Source: Phycisphaerae bacterium (GTDB lineage Bacteria > Planctomycetota > Phycisphaerae > Sedimentisphaerales > Anaerobacaceae). From it: DNA of 64,000 bases. This document shows positions 1-9,420 of this stretch, one piece after another (within the stretch, counting starts at the first letter, position 1; every line of letters starts with the position of its first letter). The DNA lies in assembly GCA_016782865.1 (NCBI GenBank), contig JADHXR010000006.1:1-64000 (forward strand), written 5' to 3'. Position numbers and translations under genes: made by a program. Under the pieces are notes generated by a model. That model saw only the letters and a list, made by a program, of their open reading frames with translations, was not told where the DNA came from and made no database searches.

Positions 1-853
1 TCATGTCCCCACGTTTTCCATCGGCAGCGAGCTTCAGTCTGCCGCCGACCGTACCCTTGCCCGCAAACGTAATGGCGGCTTGTGAGTCCGCAGCCGGCCT
101 GCTGTCTCTGAAAGCCGAATCGAAAACGATGGGAATCTCCCCCGTGAGTTTCGACCCGTCCTCGTACTCGGCAACGCCATTGAGCGTATGCTCGCCGTTG
201 GTGACCTTGCCGATAGCATCGCGCCCGGATACGGCAAAGTTGAACGTGTTTCCCGAGTGCTTGCCTCTGGTCCACGTGCCGATGATCGCATCGTCAATCA
301 TTATCATCATCTTCGCAAGATTGGCGGGTTTGCTGTGCATTTCAATCCTGGTGTTGGGTCCTACTGTGCTGCCCGCAGCGGGGCTGTAAAAAGCCACGCT
401 GTTCTCAGGCGCCGCATATCGAAAGATCAGGCGAGTCTTGCCCGGACCTTTGCCCCGGATCACCACGTTGTCGCGGCGCACTGTCACTGGCCGATCGAGA
501 TAATAAGTGCCTTCACCGAGCAGGACCGCACCGCCGCCCTTCTTACCGGCGGCCTCGCATGCCTTCGAGAGGGCCTGCGAGTCGTCGGCGTCGTCGCCGG
601 GTTTGCCGCCGAACTTCTCGATAGATGTCACCGCTTCGATCTTGGGGATCCCGCCCTGGACTCCACATTTCGTCCAGTTGGGGTAGACTATTCCATCGGG
701 GCCCAGGACATCCGCCGGTGTCATTCGGTTTGTCTCGTGGGGTTTGATTTTGTATTGCTTCTCCCAGGGTGGTGTGTTTGTCAGCTCGGCGGCAAAAGCG
801 CTCAATGAGCCGGACAGAATCAGAGAACCTACAAGGAATGTTCGCAGCCGCAT
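1..853 (-). CDS. Pectate-lyase-like beta-helix protein (C-terminus beyond window)
   Basis: Read on the minus strand from an ATG at 853, this frame is open to the window edge (284 codons). It begins with a signal peptide (MRLRTFLVGSLILSG...AFA), so the product is exported. Residues about 75-145 match the start of the pectate-lyase superfamily beta-helix fold: an FGGKPGDDADDSQAL-type opening, then GGGAVLLGEGTYYL, then the NVVIRGKGPGKTRLIF strand. A later stretch (about 180-240) reads like an inserted Ig or beta-sandwich segment. Such proteins bind or cleave acidic polysaccharides outside the cell. No catalytic residues fall in the visible part, so activity is unknown. It is divergent from the serine hydrolase gene at 1032. 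The family call is fairly safe; substrate is not inferable. Confidence 0.8.
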   Translation of the reverse strand, partial: MRLRTFLVGSLILSGSLSAFAAELTNTPPWEKQYKIKPHETNRMTPADVLGPDGIVYPNWTKCGVQGGIPKIEAVTSIEKFGGKPGDDADDSQALSKACEAAGKKGGGAVLLGEGTYYLDRPVTVRRDNVVIRGKGPGKTRLIFRYAAPENSVAFYSPAAGSTVGPNTRIEMHSKPANLAKMMIMIDDAIIGTWTRGKHSGNTFNFAVSGRDAIGKVTNGEHTLNGVAEYEDGSKLTGEIPIVFDSAFRDSRPAADSQAAITFAGKGTVGGRLKLAADGKRGDM

Positions 854-951
854 AGTTTTTTACTCCGGAATATGATCTTTGAACCACAATCTGACTATCA
901 TAACCTGCAGGCAAAGTCAAGCTCAAAAGCCTCTCCGGGGGAGGATAGCCC

Positions 952-980
952 TTGACAATAGCCGACGAGAGCGGTTAATA
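952..980 (+). promoter_or_regulatory. Sigma70-type promoter for serine hydrolase operon
   Basis: TTGACA (952-957), 17-bp spacer, TTAATA (975-980). It lies about 50 bp upstream of the ATG at 1032 and probably also serves the PQQ-propeller gene 23 bp downstream of the first ORF. Confidence 0.6.
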
Positions 981-1031
981 TGAGCAACATTAAACATACG
1001 GACGTTCTTGCACAGTGGAGGTGACAGGCGT

Positions 1032-2159
1032 ATGGAACGAATTAGACCGTCAATCGCAGTTATACTGGTTACCTGTGGGTTGTCCGGGATTGTCACCGCC
1101 GCTTCGGAGACGATGGTTTTTCCGGGAGAAGACTGGCAGCAGGTCAAGCCCGAAGCCCAGGGCCTGGACTCGGCCAAACTTGAGCAGGCCGTATCGTACC
1201 TGAAGGACAATTCCGGCTCCGATGGCGTCAAGGAGCTTGTCATTATCCGCAACGGCTACATGATCTGGAAGGGCCCCAACATAGATAAGATGCACGGGGT
1301 GTGGTCGCTGACCAAGTCATTCACCAGCACTGTGCTGGGCCTGCTGATCGACGACGGCAAAGCGACGCTCGATACGCTCGCCAAAGACCATGTCCGGTCG
1401 ATGGCGGCGACCTATTCCGAAGTTACTCTGCGGCACTTGACAACAATGACATCGGGATATTACGCCGTCGGCGACGAGACAACAGGCAGCTACAAACACG
1501 GGCCGAGCCCGACGCCTTTCAAACCGGCTGTGACCCCGCTGTTCCAACCGCCCGGATCGAGATACGCCTATTGGGACTCAGCCATGAATCAATTCGCCAA
1601 CGTCCTGGCGCACATTGCCGACGAGCCGATAGAAGCCTTGCTCAGGCGCAGAATCGCCGACCCGATCGGCATGAACGCCGCGAAATGGAACTGGGGTGAT
1701 TTCGGAAAGGTTGACGGCATCGTCGTCAACGGCGGCTCGGGCAACAGCAACAAACACATGTTTATTTCGGCGCGCGAGCTGGCGCGATTCGGCCATCTGT
1801 TCCTGAATCGTGGCAAGTGGAAGGCCAAACAGTTGATCAGCGCCGCATGGGTGGACGCTGCGACCAAAGCGCGTGTGCCGGCGTCGATGCCGCTGGAAGA
1901 GCTTAGCGGCGCCGACGGCCGGGGGATGTACGGTTATAATTGGTGGGCCAACGGCGTCAAGGCCGACGGCAAGCGAAAATGGCCAGATGCTCCGGTCGGT
2001 ACTTATTCAGCCAGTGGTTACAACAACAACGATATGTTCGTTATCGGCGAGTGGAACATGGTCATCGTCCGGCTCGGTCTCGACCAGCGCGATTTGGCGA
2101 TTACGGATACGATATATAACACCTTCCTGAAGAAGGTCGGTGAGGCAATAGAACAATAG
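1032..2159 (+). CDS. Serine hydrolase, beta-lactamase/esterase family
   Basis: 375-residue exported protein of the beta-lactamase-related (class C/EstB-like) serine hydrolases. The nucleophile motif S-L-T-K lies at about residues 92-95 (context WSLTKSF); the tyrosine motif is probably Y-W-D in RYAYWDSAMN; a glycine-rich SASGYNNN stretch occupies the position of the third (KTG/HTG-like) motif. A signal peptide covers about residues 1-24. The ATG at 1032 is chosen because GGAGGTG sits about 9 bases upstream; an ATG at 1008 has no such site. In this family the fold serves as esterase, D-aminopeptidase or D,D-peptidase, so the substrate cannot be named. Just downstream, probably co-transcribed, is a PQQ-propeller gene. 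Confidence 0.85.
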   Translation: MERIRPSIAVILVTCGLSGIVTAASETMVFPGEDWQQVKPEAQGLDSAKLEQAVSYLKDNSGSDGVKELVIIRNGYMIWKGPNIDKMHGVWSLTKSFTSTVLGLLIDDGKATLDTLAKDHVRSMAATYSEVTLRHLTTMTSGYYAVGDETTGSYKHGPSPTPFKPAVTPLFQPPGSRYAYWDSAMNQFANVLAHIADEPIEALLRRRIADPIGMNAAKWNWGDFGKVDGIVVNGGSGNSNKHMFISARELARFGHLFLNRGKWKAKQLISAAWVDAATKARVPASMPLEELSGADGRGMYGYNWWANGVKADGKRKWPDAPVGTYSASGYNNNDMFVIGEWNMVIVRLGLDQRDLAITDTIYNTFLKKVGEAIEQ

Positions 2160-2182
2160 GGCGGCCCCTACGAGGTGGAACA

Positions 2183-5100
2183 ATGAGAGCGACAAAGAAC
2201 ATTTTGTTAGTGACGGTTATCGGTATAATTCTGTGTCAACCGCCGGTTTCTATGGCTAAGCAGAGCGATTCAATTCTCGAACAAATCGATGTGACACGCG
2301 GAATATGTGTCGTGCTCGGCGATGCTGAAGGTGAGCTTGCCGTCGAGCTTGCGCGCGACAGCGAGCTTTTGATATACGTTCAGTCGCCGCGGGTCAAAGA
2401 GGTGGAGACCATTCGCAAAGCGGCCGATGACGCAGCTCTCTACGGCACGCGGATCTTCGTGGATAAAGGTCCGTTCAAGAATTTGAACATAGCTGACAAT
2501 GTCGCCGACGCGGTTGTGGCGGTGGGCAGGACGAAACGTTATTCCGAAGCGGAGATACGGCGCGTGCTGAGGCCCCGGGGAAAAGCGTTGCTGGGGCGAA
2601 AGGTCGTGACCAAGCCGGCGCCCTCTGGGGTGGACGACTGGAGCCATCCGTATCACGGACCCGACAATAATCCGCAGTCGGACGATACGGTAATAAAGGC
2701 GCCCTATCTGACGCAGTTTCTTGCCGAGCCGCGTTATGCCCCGGTGCCCCAGGTTGCGGTCTCCTCTGCCGGGCGGATGTTCAAGGCGTTCGGGCACGTC
2801 GCCTTCAAGAGACGGGAAGAACCTTTTTTGAACAAGCTCGTGGCTTTTAATGGATACAACGGCACGATGCTCTGGCAGCGTGACTTGGCCGAGGGTGTGA
2901 TGATCCATCGCAATACGATGATTGCGACACCGACCGTGCTCTACGTCGGAGACGACAAATCGTGTGAAGTTATCGACGCCGCTACAGGTGATCTGCTGGA
3001 CAAAATAGCCCCGCCGACCGATGTTGCAGGCGGAACGTTCTGGAAGTGGATGGGCGCCGAAGATGGTGTTCTCTATGCGCTGATCGGCAGGCAGGAGCAG
3101 AGGGACCCCACCATGCGCTGGCAGCGTGAAGCGCACGGCTGGCCCTGGAATCCCATATCGCGAGGATTCAATCAACCCGACAAAATCAAGGACGCCGACG
3201 AGGCATACGCTGCCCATCCTTGGGGATTCGGCAGCAACGTGCTGGCTATCGACCCGAAAACGAAAAAGGTCCTGTGGAGTCACCGCGAAGACGAGCCGGT
3301 CGACGGTCGGGCGATTTGCATGAAGAACGGGCGCATCTACATTTTCCGCTTCGGCTCGTATCTGGCCTGCCTGAATGCCAAGAGCGGCGACGTTATCTGG
3401 CGCAGGACGCCGGATAATGCTCCCGATCTGTTTGAGGCTCTCGGCGCGCATTCGAACCGGCAGGGCGCATCCTGGAATTGGCGCACGACCTGCTATCTGA
3501 AATGCAGCGACGATGCTCTGTATTTTGCCGGCCCGCAGATCGGCAAACTCCTGGCCGTCTCGGCCAAGGATGGCAAAGTCCTGTGGAGCGATCCCTACAA
3601 CAATTTCCAGTTGATCATACGGGGCGACGAGCTTTACGCCATCAGCGGCCAGAACGATCTTAACAGTCCCAGCAAGAAGTTCGACCCGCTAACCGGCGAA
3701 GTTCTGGCCCTGTTCGATACTGGCCGGCGCGCCTGCACCAGACCCACCGGGACAAGCGATTCGATTCTTTACCGCGCCCGGGGCGGTTCGACTCGCTTCG
3801 ACCTGGCCGATGGCAGCCCACGACTGATCTCGCCGATGCGTCCGCCGTGTCAGGACGGGGTGACAATCGCAAACGGCTTGTTGTACTGGTGGCCCTACGT
3901 CTGCGATTGCCAGCTTACGCTTTACGGCGTCACTTCTCTGGCGCCGGCCGGAGACTTCGTTTTTGAGCCGCAGGTCACTGGAGCAAAGCGACTGGAAAAG
4001 GGCAGGGGTGATCCGAAAGAAGTGCCGAGCCTCCCCGAATCACCCGTTGACTGGCCGACCTTCCGGGCGGACAACACGTGCAGCGCCACAACAAAGGCGG
4101 TAGTTCCGCGAAGCACAGAGCTGTTGTGGAAGTTCGAGCCTGGTACCGAAATATCCTCGTCGAGTCCTCCGCCAACGGCGCCGGTTGCCGCCGGCGGCTC
4201 TGTATTCACGGGGGGCCCGGACGGCATCGTCCGCGCGGTGGATGCTGCAAGCGGAAAGCTCAAGTGGAAGGCCTATACGGGCGGCGCGGTCCGGATATCC
4301 CCGACCGTTTGGGAGGGACGAGTTTTCGTCGGCTCGGGCGATGGTTGGGTCTATTCGTTCAAAGCCAAGACCGGAAAACTAATCTGGCGCTTCCGGGCAG
4401 CTCCCGCCGAGCGGAAGATCCCCGTCTACGGCGCGCTTTCTTCGACCTGGCCCGCCGCCGGAGGTGTGCTCGTCGATGGCGGCGTTGCCTACGTCGCCGC
4501 CGGCATCGTCAACTACGATGGGACCTACGTCTACGCCCTGGACGCGGTGACGGGCAAAGTGAAATGGAAGAACGACACATCGGGACATCTCGATCGCGAC
4601 GCTTACTCCGGCGTGAGTCTCCAGGGTCACATGCTGCTGACCGATGGCAAACTCTACGTCGCGGGCGGCAACGCGGTCTCGCCAGCGATCTACGATACCA
4701 AGGACGGCAGATGCCTCAACGACCCCGAACTGGTCCAGAGAATCACGCAGAATAACGTCCTGCTAACGCAGGCTCCGCGCGGCTGGGAGCTTTCTTTGCT
4801 GGGTGACCGCGTCGTGGCGTGCGGCAGGCCTTTCTACGCCCATCCGGATTACGAAGTTTACGACGCCACCGTGTTCGGCAGGGTCTTCCTGACGCCGAAA
4901 CGTGGCGGTCGCGACATTGCGTGGGTGAGCAATCAGAACAACAAGCGAGTCCTGTGCTTCGACGGCATCGACAGGCAGGCCCTGAGCCGAAGCATGGCGA
5001 AACCTGCCAACCAGTTCCTCGTCGATTGGGCGAAACTTGGTGTCAGGGGCAAACCGCTCTGGAGCCGCGACTGTAGAACGAGCACTGCTGTCGCGATTTG

Positions 5101-5287
5101 CGCCAACGCGGTGGTGATCGCAGAAGAGTCAAAGATCGTCGCAGTGAATATTGACGATGGAGACGTGTTATGGTCTCACTCGCTGCCCGCCGCTCCGGTC
5201 GAATGGGGCCTGGCTATCGACAAGGAAGGCCGTGCCGTAGTCACCCTCACCGACGGCAGGGTTCTGTGCTTCGGCGCGGGCGGATAA
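2183..5287 (+). CDS. Secreted PQQ-type beta-propeller protein with methyltransferase-like N-terminus
   Basis: 1034-residue exported protein (signal peptide about 1-25). At least eight PQQ-enzyme-like blade motifs can be read, for example AIDPKTKKVLWS, CLNAKSGDVIWR, AVSAKDGKVLWS, AVDAASGKLKWK, SFKAKTGKLIWRF, ALDAVTGKVKWK and AVNIDDGDVLWS, in two blocks (about 200-560 and 650-1030). Before them, residues about 30-150 resemble a degenerate Rossmann methyltransferase: CVVLGDAEGE, then LLIYVQSP, then an EIRRVLRPRGKALLG-like strand. The usual glycine-rich SAM loop is not convincing. The conserved quinone ligands of true PQQ dehydrogenases are not obvious, so the propeller is more likely a binding scaffold. 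GAGGTGG lies upstream of the ATG; 23 bp separate it from the hydrolase gene. Confidence 0.8.
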   Translation: MRATKNILLVTVIGIILCQPPVSMAKQSDSILEQIDVTRGICVVLGDAEGELAVELARDSELLIYVQSPRVKEVETIRKAADDAALYGTRIFVDKGPFKNLNIADNVADAVVAVGRTKRYSEAEIRRVLRPRGKALLGRKVVTKPAPSGVDDWSHPYHGPDNNPQSDDTVIKAPYLTQFLAEPRYAPVPQVAVSSAGRMFKAFGHVAFKRREEPFLNKLVAFNGYNGTMLWQRDLAEGVMIHRNTMIATPTVLYVGDDKSCEVIDAATGDLLDKIAPPTDVAGGTFWKWMGAEDGVLYALIGRQEQRDPTMRWQREAHGWPWNPISRGFNQPDKIKDADEAYAAHPWGFGSNVLAIDPKTKKVLWSHREDEPVDGRAICMKNGRIYIFRFGSYLACLNAKSGDVIWRRTPDNAPDLFEALGAHSNRQGASWNWRTTCYLKCSDDALYFAGPQIGKLLAVSAKDGKVLWSDPYNNFQLIIRGDELYAISGQNDLNSPSKKFDPLTGEVLALFDTGRRACTRPTGTSDSILYRARGGSTRFDLADGSPRLISPMRPPCQDGVTIANGLLYWWPYVCDCQLTLYGVTSLAPAGDFVFEPQVTGAKRLEKGRGDPKEVPSLPESPVDWPTFRADNTCSATTKAVVPRSTELLWKFEPGTEISSSSPPPTAPVAAGGSVFTGGPDGIVRAVDAASGKLKWKAYTGGAVRISPTVWEGRVFVGSGDGWVYSFKAKTGKLIWRFRAAPAERKIPVYGALSSTWPAAGGVLVDGGVAYVAAGIVNYDGTYVYALDAVTGKVKWKNDTSGHLDRDAYSGVSLQGHMLLTDGKLYVAGGNAVSPAIYDTKDGRCLNDPELVQRITQNNVLLTQAPRGWELSLLGDRVVACGRPFYAHPDYEVYDATVFGRVFLTPKRGGRDIAWVSNQNNKRVLCFDGIDRQALSRSMAKPANQFLVDWAKLGVRGKPLWSRDCRTSTAVAICANAVVIAEESKIVAVNIDDGDVLWSHSLPAAPVEWGLAIDKEGRAVVTLTDGRVLCFGAGG

Positions 5288-5299
5288 ATCTGAGAAGAT

Positions 5300-7990
5300 C
5301 TATCGATCAGTTGCTTCGCCAACCGGTTGGTTTGATTCGTCCGGACTTACATCGCAGGCCTTGGCGCCAAGCTTACGCAGCAACGCCTCAAGCTCAGGAT
5401 AGGCCATAGCGCGCGCTATCTCTAAGGCATATCTTCCCGTATTACTCTGAATATCCGGGTCAGCTCCTTTGGAGATCAATAGCTCTGTAAGATCAGAATA
5501 GCCAAAATATACTGCCCAGTGCAGCGGTGTATACCCTAACCAGTCCTTGTCATTAATGCCTTCTCCCTGTGCCAATAATTGTTCGATTTGTTTTAGGTCA
5601 TGATCGCGAACCGCCTGATGTAACATCTTCACATAGCCGCTAGAATTTTTATTGGGGTTATATTCAAAAGCACCCAAATCAGGTTCCACGCCTACAAAGG
5701 GCATGCTGACATCAACACCTTTGTCGACTGCGGCACTACTCGGATCAAGCCTAAGGAAATCATTCTGAGGAATACTGCCGTCAGGATTACGCGGTTGACT
5801 CATTGTGCTATCATCAAGACTAAGGAAGTCATTGTCGGTTAATGTAAGCCCGAAGCTCGCATCCCAACTGTTATGTTGAGTGTCAGCTTCTGGATTGATA
5901 CCATCTTTCCTACGTCCATTGTATGAAATATTATTGCTGAAGACACAGCTCTCTCTTGCTTCCTTTTTCCACCCACTCCATTCAAAAGCATAATTTGTGT
6001 CATTGTCCCAGGCAGTGCAATTACGAATGATTACTCCGCTAGTATTACCATTCAACGTATAACCTGAAACGCTATGCCCCCACGCAAGACAGCCAATAAG
6101 AACATGCCTTCCTTCTCCCCTGCCGAGCTTAAAGCCATTGGCGTTGCCTATAAAAAAAGAATGATTCCAAATGTTTTCACCGTTCCGCCAGGCATAACAC
6201 CGCTCTATCCGTAGACTGCTAAATGCATCCCACAGATCATACCCATCATCGGAATTACTCCATGCCCTGTTGCCTATTAAAATATTGCCTTTACCAATAT
6301 TCCAGTACGCACCAAACCCATCAGAGTCTTCACCGCCCCACTCAAGATCAAAATTGTGATATGAATCACAATTGAGTAAGATATTATATGCAGCACCAGC
6401 TTCAATTCTTATCCCCGCATATCTGTTATCATGAACTTTCATTTGTTCCAAAACATTATGGCAAGCTCTGTTGCCGTAAAGTCCAATAGCCCCACGAAAT
6501 CCATGGGTGATAGTCAAGCCTTTGAGACGCCAGTGCGCACCTGTAATTAAGATGGAGTCGCCCTTTGCCCCTGAGAAGTCTAGGATTGGTATTTCTCCTG
6601 GGTAGGGCCTTATACAGATGGGTTTATCTTGTTCGCCTGACTTATCAAGACAAATAGTGCTTGGACAATGATGTATGCCACCTCGTATAAAGATAACATC
6701 TCCGGGATCAACAATATCTATAACAGCAGCTATCGTTCGAAAAGGACGACCCAAGGTCCCTGGATTTGTATCCCTTCCATCACTCGCTACATAATAATTA
6801 CAGCTCTTGCGTAATGACCTTGATATGTCGTTATATTTCTCAATGTGCTTTTGCCAGTCTACCACTTGTGATGTGTCAAAGTTTGACAACCCTTGATAGT
6901 AAGACGCTTTGGCACGATTCCATAAATAGGGAGTATAGCCTCGTTTATCAACAACATGCAGATCTGCCCCTTTTTGAATAAAATACTCAACCATATCCTT
7001 GTTAAGAACATAAGCTGAATAATGGAGAGGGGCCCACCCTATATTGTCTTGAGCGTTAATATCAGCACCTTTATCCAATAAAAGTATAGCCATATCATTT
7101 GTCCATATATCGACATGCCCCGTTCCATAAATTGCCCCAGCAGCATAGTGAAGTGGTGTACGTCCGACATTGTCTTTTACATCAACGAAAGCGCCCTGAT
7201 TCAGCAATAATGCCATAATGTTTGTACTATGATCTACTGTTGCATAATGCAGCGGGGTCAGGCTGTACTTATCTTTGATGTTTACGTCAAGACCTTTCTC
7301 TATTAACAATTTGACAATTTCAATATTGCGACTGTTTGCTTTCGGTTTCCACGCATAACATTGCACTGTTTCCAATGCTGCTCCCGCAGCATAATGTAGC
7401 GGTGTACGACCAACGTTATCTTTAACATTAACTGACATGTTGCACTCAAGCAACATTACAATAATTTCTCTATGCATCTCTACTGCAGCATAATGCAAGG
7501 CTGTAAGCCCTTTGTTATCTTTCGCATTAACGTCCGCTCCATTGTCCAAGAGAAGTCCTATCATATCAGGATTACGCCTCTTTATAGGGAACCCTGCCCC
7601 AGCCCCCAAATGAAGTGGGGTCCGTCCATTTTCATCTTTAGCATCAACTAATGCTCCATTATTAAGCAACAAGACGGCTCCTTCATCATCCCCATTTATT
7701 ACAGCCATATGCAGCATAGTCATTGACTGGGAAAGCTTTGCGTTAACATCCGCCCCTTGTGCAATCAATCCCTCAGCTCTCTCTTTCTGGCCTCGAAGAA
7801 CAGCCATCACAAGTTCTCTATTCAGTTTGTCTATATTATTTGCTGGCTGCTCAACCTTCTGTGACTTTGCGCCGCCTTGCAGCCGATCAGATTTAGCCCT
7901 CGTGTCTTGAGCAGCCACTGCAATAGCCGGTACGAAGACGAGAACAAATGTCAGTTCAAGTACGGTGTGAAGACTCAACTTGCCTCTCAT
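5300..7990 (-). CDS. Secreted ankyrin / PL9-like beta-helix / ankyrin fusion
   Basis: 896 residues from an ATG at 7990, chosen because AGGAG lies 8 bases upstream and a signal peptide follows (HTVLELTFVLVFVPAIAVAA). An open frame extends to 8452 but has no coding character and overlaps the flavoprotein gene. Residues about 55-390 hold eight or so ankyrin repeats (GRTPLHYAAG, KGLTALHYAAV and so on). About 400-770 is a right-handed beta helix starting with a DUF1565-like YYVASDGRDTNPGT segment. It shows DSDGFG, NSDDGYDLWD and NGFKLGRGEG, matching the Ca-binding aspartates and the catalytic-base lysine position of family 9 pectate lyases. Two or more ankyrin repeats close the protein (about 795-885). 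The 3' end converges on the PQQ gene 12 bp away. Confidence 0.82.
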   Translation of the reverse strand: MRGKLSLHTVLELTFVLVFVPAIAVAAQDTRAKSDRLQGGAKSQKVEQPANNIDKLNRELVMAVLRGQKERAEGLIAQGADVNAKLSQSMTMLHMAVINGDDEGAVLLLNNGALVDAKDENGRTPLHLGAGAGFPIKRRNPDMIGLLLDNGADVNAKDNKGLTALHYAAVEMHREIIVMLLECNMSVNVKDNVGRTPLHYAAGAALETVQCYAWKPKANSRNIEIVKLLIEKGLDVNIKDKYSLTPLHYATVDHSTNIMALLLNQGAFVDVKDNVGRTPLHYAAGAIYGTGHVDIWTNDMAILLLDKGADINAQDNIGWAPLHYSAYVLNKDMVEYFIQKGADLHVVDKRGYTPYLWNRAKASYYQGLSNFDTSQVVDWQKHIEKYNDISRSLRKSCNYYVASDGRDTNPGTLGRPFRTIAAVIDIVDPGDVIFIRGGIHHCPSTICLDKSGEQDKPICIRPYPGEIPILDFSGAKGDSILITGAHWRLKGLTITHGFRGAIGLYGNRACHNVLEQMKVHDNRYAGIRIEAGAAYNILLNCDSYHNFDLEWGGEDSDGFGAYWNIGKGNILIGNRAWSNSDDGYDLWDAFSSLRIERCYAWRNGENIWNHSFFIGNANGFKLGRGEGRHVLIGCLAWGHSVSGYTLNGNTSGVIIRNCTAWDNDTNYAFEWSGWKKEARESCVFSNNISYNGRRKDGINPEADTQHNSWDASFGLTLTDNDFLSLDDSTMSQPRNPDGSIPQNDFLRLDPSSAAVDKGVDVSMPFVGVEPDLGAFEYNPNKNSSGYVKMLHQAVRDHDLKQIEQLLAQGEGINDKDWLGYTPLHWAVYFGYSDLTELLISKGADPDIQSNTGRYALEIARAMAYPELEALLRKLGAKACDVSPDESNQPVGEATDR

Positions 7991-8012
7991 AGGACATACT
8001 CCTGTATAATAA

Positions 8013-8045
8013 GCCGAGGCTTTCCTGGTACTCCGCAGCCTCGGC
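8013..8045 (-). terminator. Hairpin between flavoprotein and ankyrin fusion genes
   Basis: A perfect 9-bp stem (GCCGAGGCT / AGCCTCGGC) follows the flavoprotein stop on the minus strand. The run after it is TTATTATA, not a pure U tract, so termination is plausible but may be partial. Confidence 0.45.
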
Positions 8046-8088
8046 ACAAACATGCTTGATTGCATTGCTTTCGCAAGTTTGCTTGTCA

Positions 8089-8661
8089 CTAATTTATCTT
8101 CTTGAGCAGCCAGGCCATGTTCCGGCCCAATATCTCCATTGTTTCCAGGCCTTCGCTGTCCTGCTCGACCTCGCCGGGGGTTCTTCCGATCCCTACGTTC
8201 CAGTAAAAGGAGCCCGGCACGATCATCTGACTGATCAGGAAGAAGTGGTTGATAGTATCGAAAACATGAATGGCACCGGCTCTGCGCGCCGCGACAACCG
8301 CCGCTCCGGGTTTTCGCCCGAGCATATCCGAATTGGCCCTTGCGACAAAGCCCGCACGATCGATCAATGCCTTCATTTCCGTGGTGACATCGGCGAAATA
8401 GGTAGGCGAACCCAAAATTATTCCGTCGGCCTCCACCATCTTCTCGATGCATTCATTCAGGATGTCGTTGTCAACGACACACCTTTTGTCCTTGTTCTCA
8501 TAGCACTTGCCGCATGCGGTGCAACCTCTGATCTTCCTGCCGGCTAATTGGAACAATTCCGTTTCTATGCCTTCGGCTTCGAGTTCGGCGAAGACCTTTC
8601 GAATCAATATGGCCGTATTGCCGTCCTTTCTGGCGCTTCCGTTAAAAGCTACTACCTTCAT
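8089..8661 (-). CDS. Flavodoxin-fold NAD(P)H-dependent FMN reductase / iron-sulfur flavoprotein
   Basis: 190-residue cytoplasmic protein. The N-terminal [10 protein letters not shown] is the FMN-phosphate loop of the NADPH-dependent FMN reductase family. GCTACGKC followed by a fourth Cys (KRC) is the compact cysteine motif of iron-sulfur flavoproteins or their iron-free relatives. [10 protein letters not shown] is the flavin-ring loop. Length fits the family (about 180-200). A clean AGGAG precedes the ATG at 8661. It is last of a three-gene minus-strand cluster with an Asp/Glu racemase (52 bp upstream) and a nitrilase-superfamily amidase. Likely role is electron transfer or reduction of a small oxidised substrate; the specific substrate is unknown. 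Confidence 0.85.
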   Translation of the reverse strand: MKVVAFNGSARKDGNTAILIRKVFAELEAEGIETELFQLAGRKIRGCTACGKCYENKDKRCVVDNDILNECIEKMVEADGIILGSPTYFADVTTEMKALIDRAGFVARANSDMLGRKPGAAVVAARRAGAIHVFDTINHFFLISQMIVPGSFYWNVGIGRTPGEVEQDSEGLETMEILGRNMAWLLKKIN

Positions 8662-8713
8662 TGTGTTCTCCTGACTTCAATTGCTGACATATTTTCCATC
8701 GTATTTACAAACG

Positions 8714-9409
8714 CTATTGCTCCAATGCAAACAGAGCCGCTGCTTTTGCGTGAATGGTTGTCGTGTTAAAGACGGGAACGTGGACGTCCTGGGGATCGAC
8801 CAGCAAACCTATTTCCGTGCAACCGAGAATTATTCCTTCGGCGCCGTTTGCAGCGAGGTTATGCATTATGCCGGAAAGCTCCTGCCTGGAGGACTGCGAC
8901 ATTTCGCCTCGACAAAGCTCACCGAAAACGATTTCGTTGACGATTTTCCGCTGCCGCTCATCCGGTATCATCACTTCAAGGTTGTGCTTGCCGATCAATC
9001 TTTCCTTGTAGAAATCCTCCTCCATCGTAATTTTGGTTCCAAGCAGACCAACCTTCTTGATTTCTCTTTCCCGGACATCCTGAGCGGTCGCATCGACGAT
9101 ATGCAACAGGGGGACGCGAAGGTCTTCCTGAACGCAGTTAGCAACCTTGTGCATTGTGTTGCAGCAAATCACCAGAAAGTCCGCCCCGGCCCCTTCCAGT
9201 CTCCGGGCCGCAGCAATCATCAACTTTGCGAGTTCCTCCCAATCTCCTTCGTCCTGCAGCGCAGCGATTCTGGCAAAGTCAAACGAATGCATGACAATTC
9301 GGGCGCAGTGAAGTCCCCCGAGTCTTTCCCTCACGACCTGGTTTATGACGCGGTAATATTCGAGGGACGATTCCCAGCTCATTCCGCCTATGAGTCCTAT
9401 TGTCTTCAT
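8714..9409 (-). CDS. Aspartate/glutamate racemase family protein
   Basis: 231 residues. The start is the ATG at 9409 (MKTIGLIGGMSWESS); the longer frame to 9520 runs back into the upstream nitrilase gene. Both family cysteines are present: CCNTMHK at about residue 90 and GCTEIGLL at about 190. The GGMSWESS opening is typical of the YgeA-like branch. The enzyme is expected to racemise an acidic amino acid or similar compound without PLP. It starts 11 bp after the nitrilase stop, so the two are almost certainly one operon. Together with the amidase and flavoprotein it suggests salvage or detoxification of an amide or amino-acid derivative, which is inference only. Confidence 0.87.
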   Translation of the reverse strand: MKTIGLIGGMSWESSLEYYRVINQVVRERLGGLHCARIVMHSFDFARIAALQDEGDWEELAKLMIAAARRLEGAGADFLVICCNTMHKVANCVQEDLRVPLLHIVDATAQDVREREIKKVGLLGTKITMEEDFYKERLIGKHNLEVMIPDERQRKIVNEIVFGELCRGEMSQSSRQELSGIMHNLAANGAEGIILGCTEIGLLVDPQDVHVPVFNTTTIHAKAAALFALEQ

Positions 9410-9420
9410 GCTCTCACTGA

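Noticed and set aside
188-808. 206-codon plus-strand frame at the left edge
   Set aside because: It is antisense to a pectate-lyase-like gene with signal peptide and clear domain motifs; its own translation shows no domain.
2270-3451. 393-codon minus-strand frame inside the PQQ gene
   Set aside because: Shadow of a real gene; arginine- and histidine-rich translation without motifs.
7991-8452. N-terminal extension of the ankyrin/PL9-like frame
   Set aside because: Overlaps the flavoprotein gene, lacks a ribosome site, and would hide the signal peptide that follows AGGAG at 7990.
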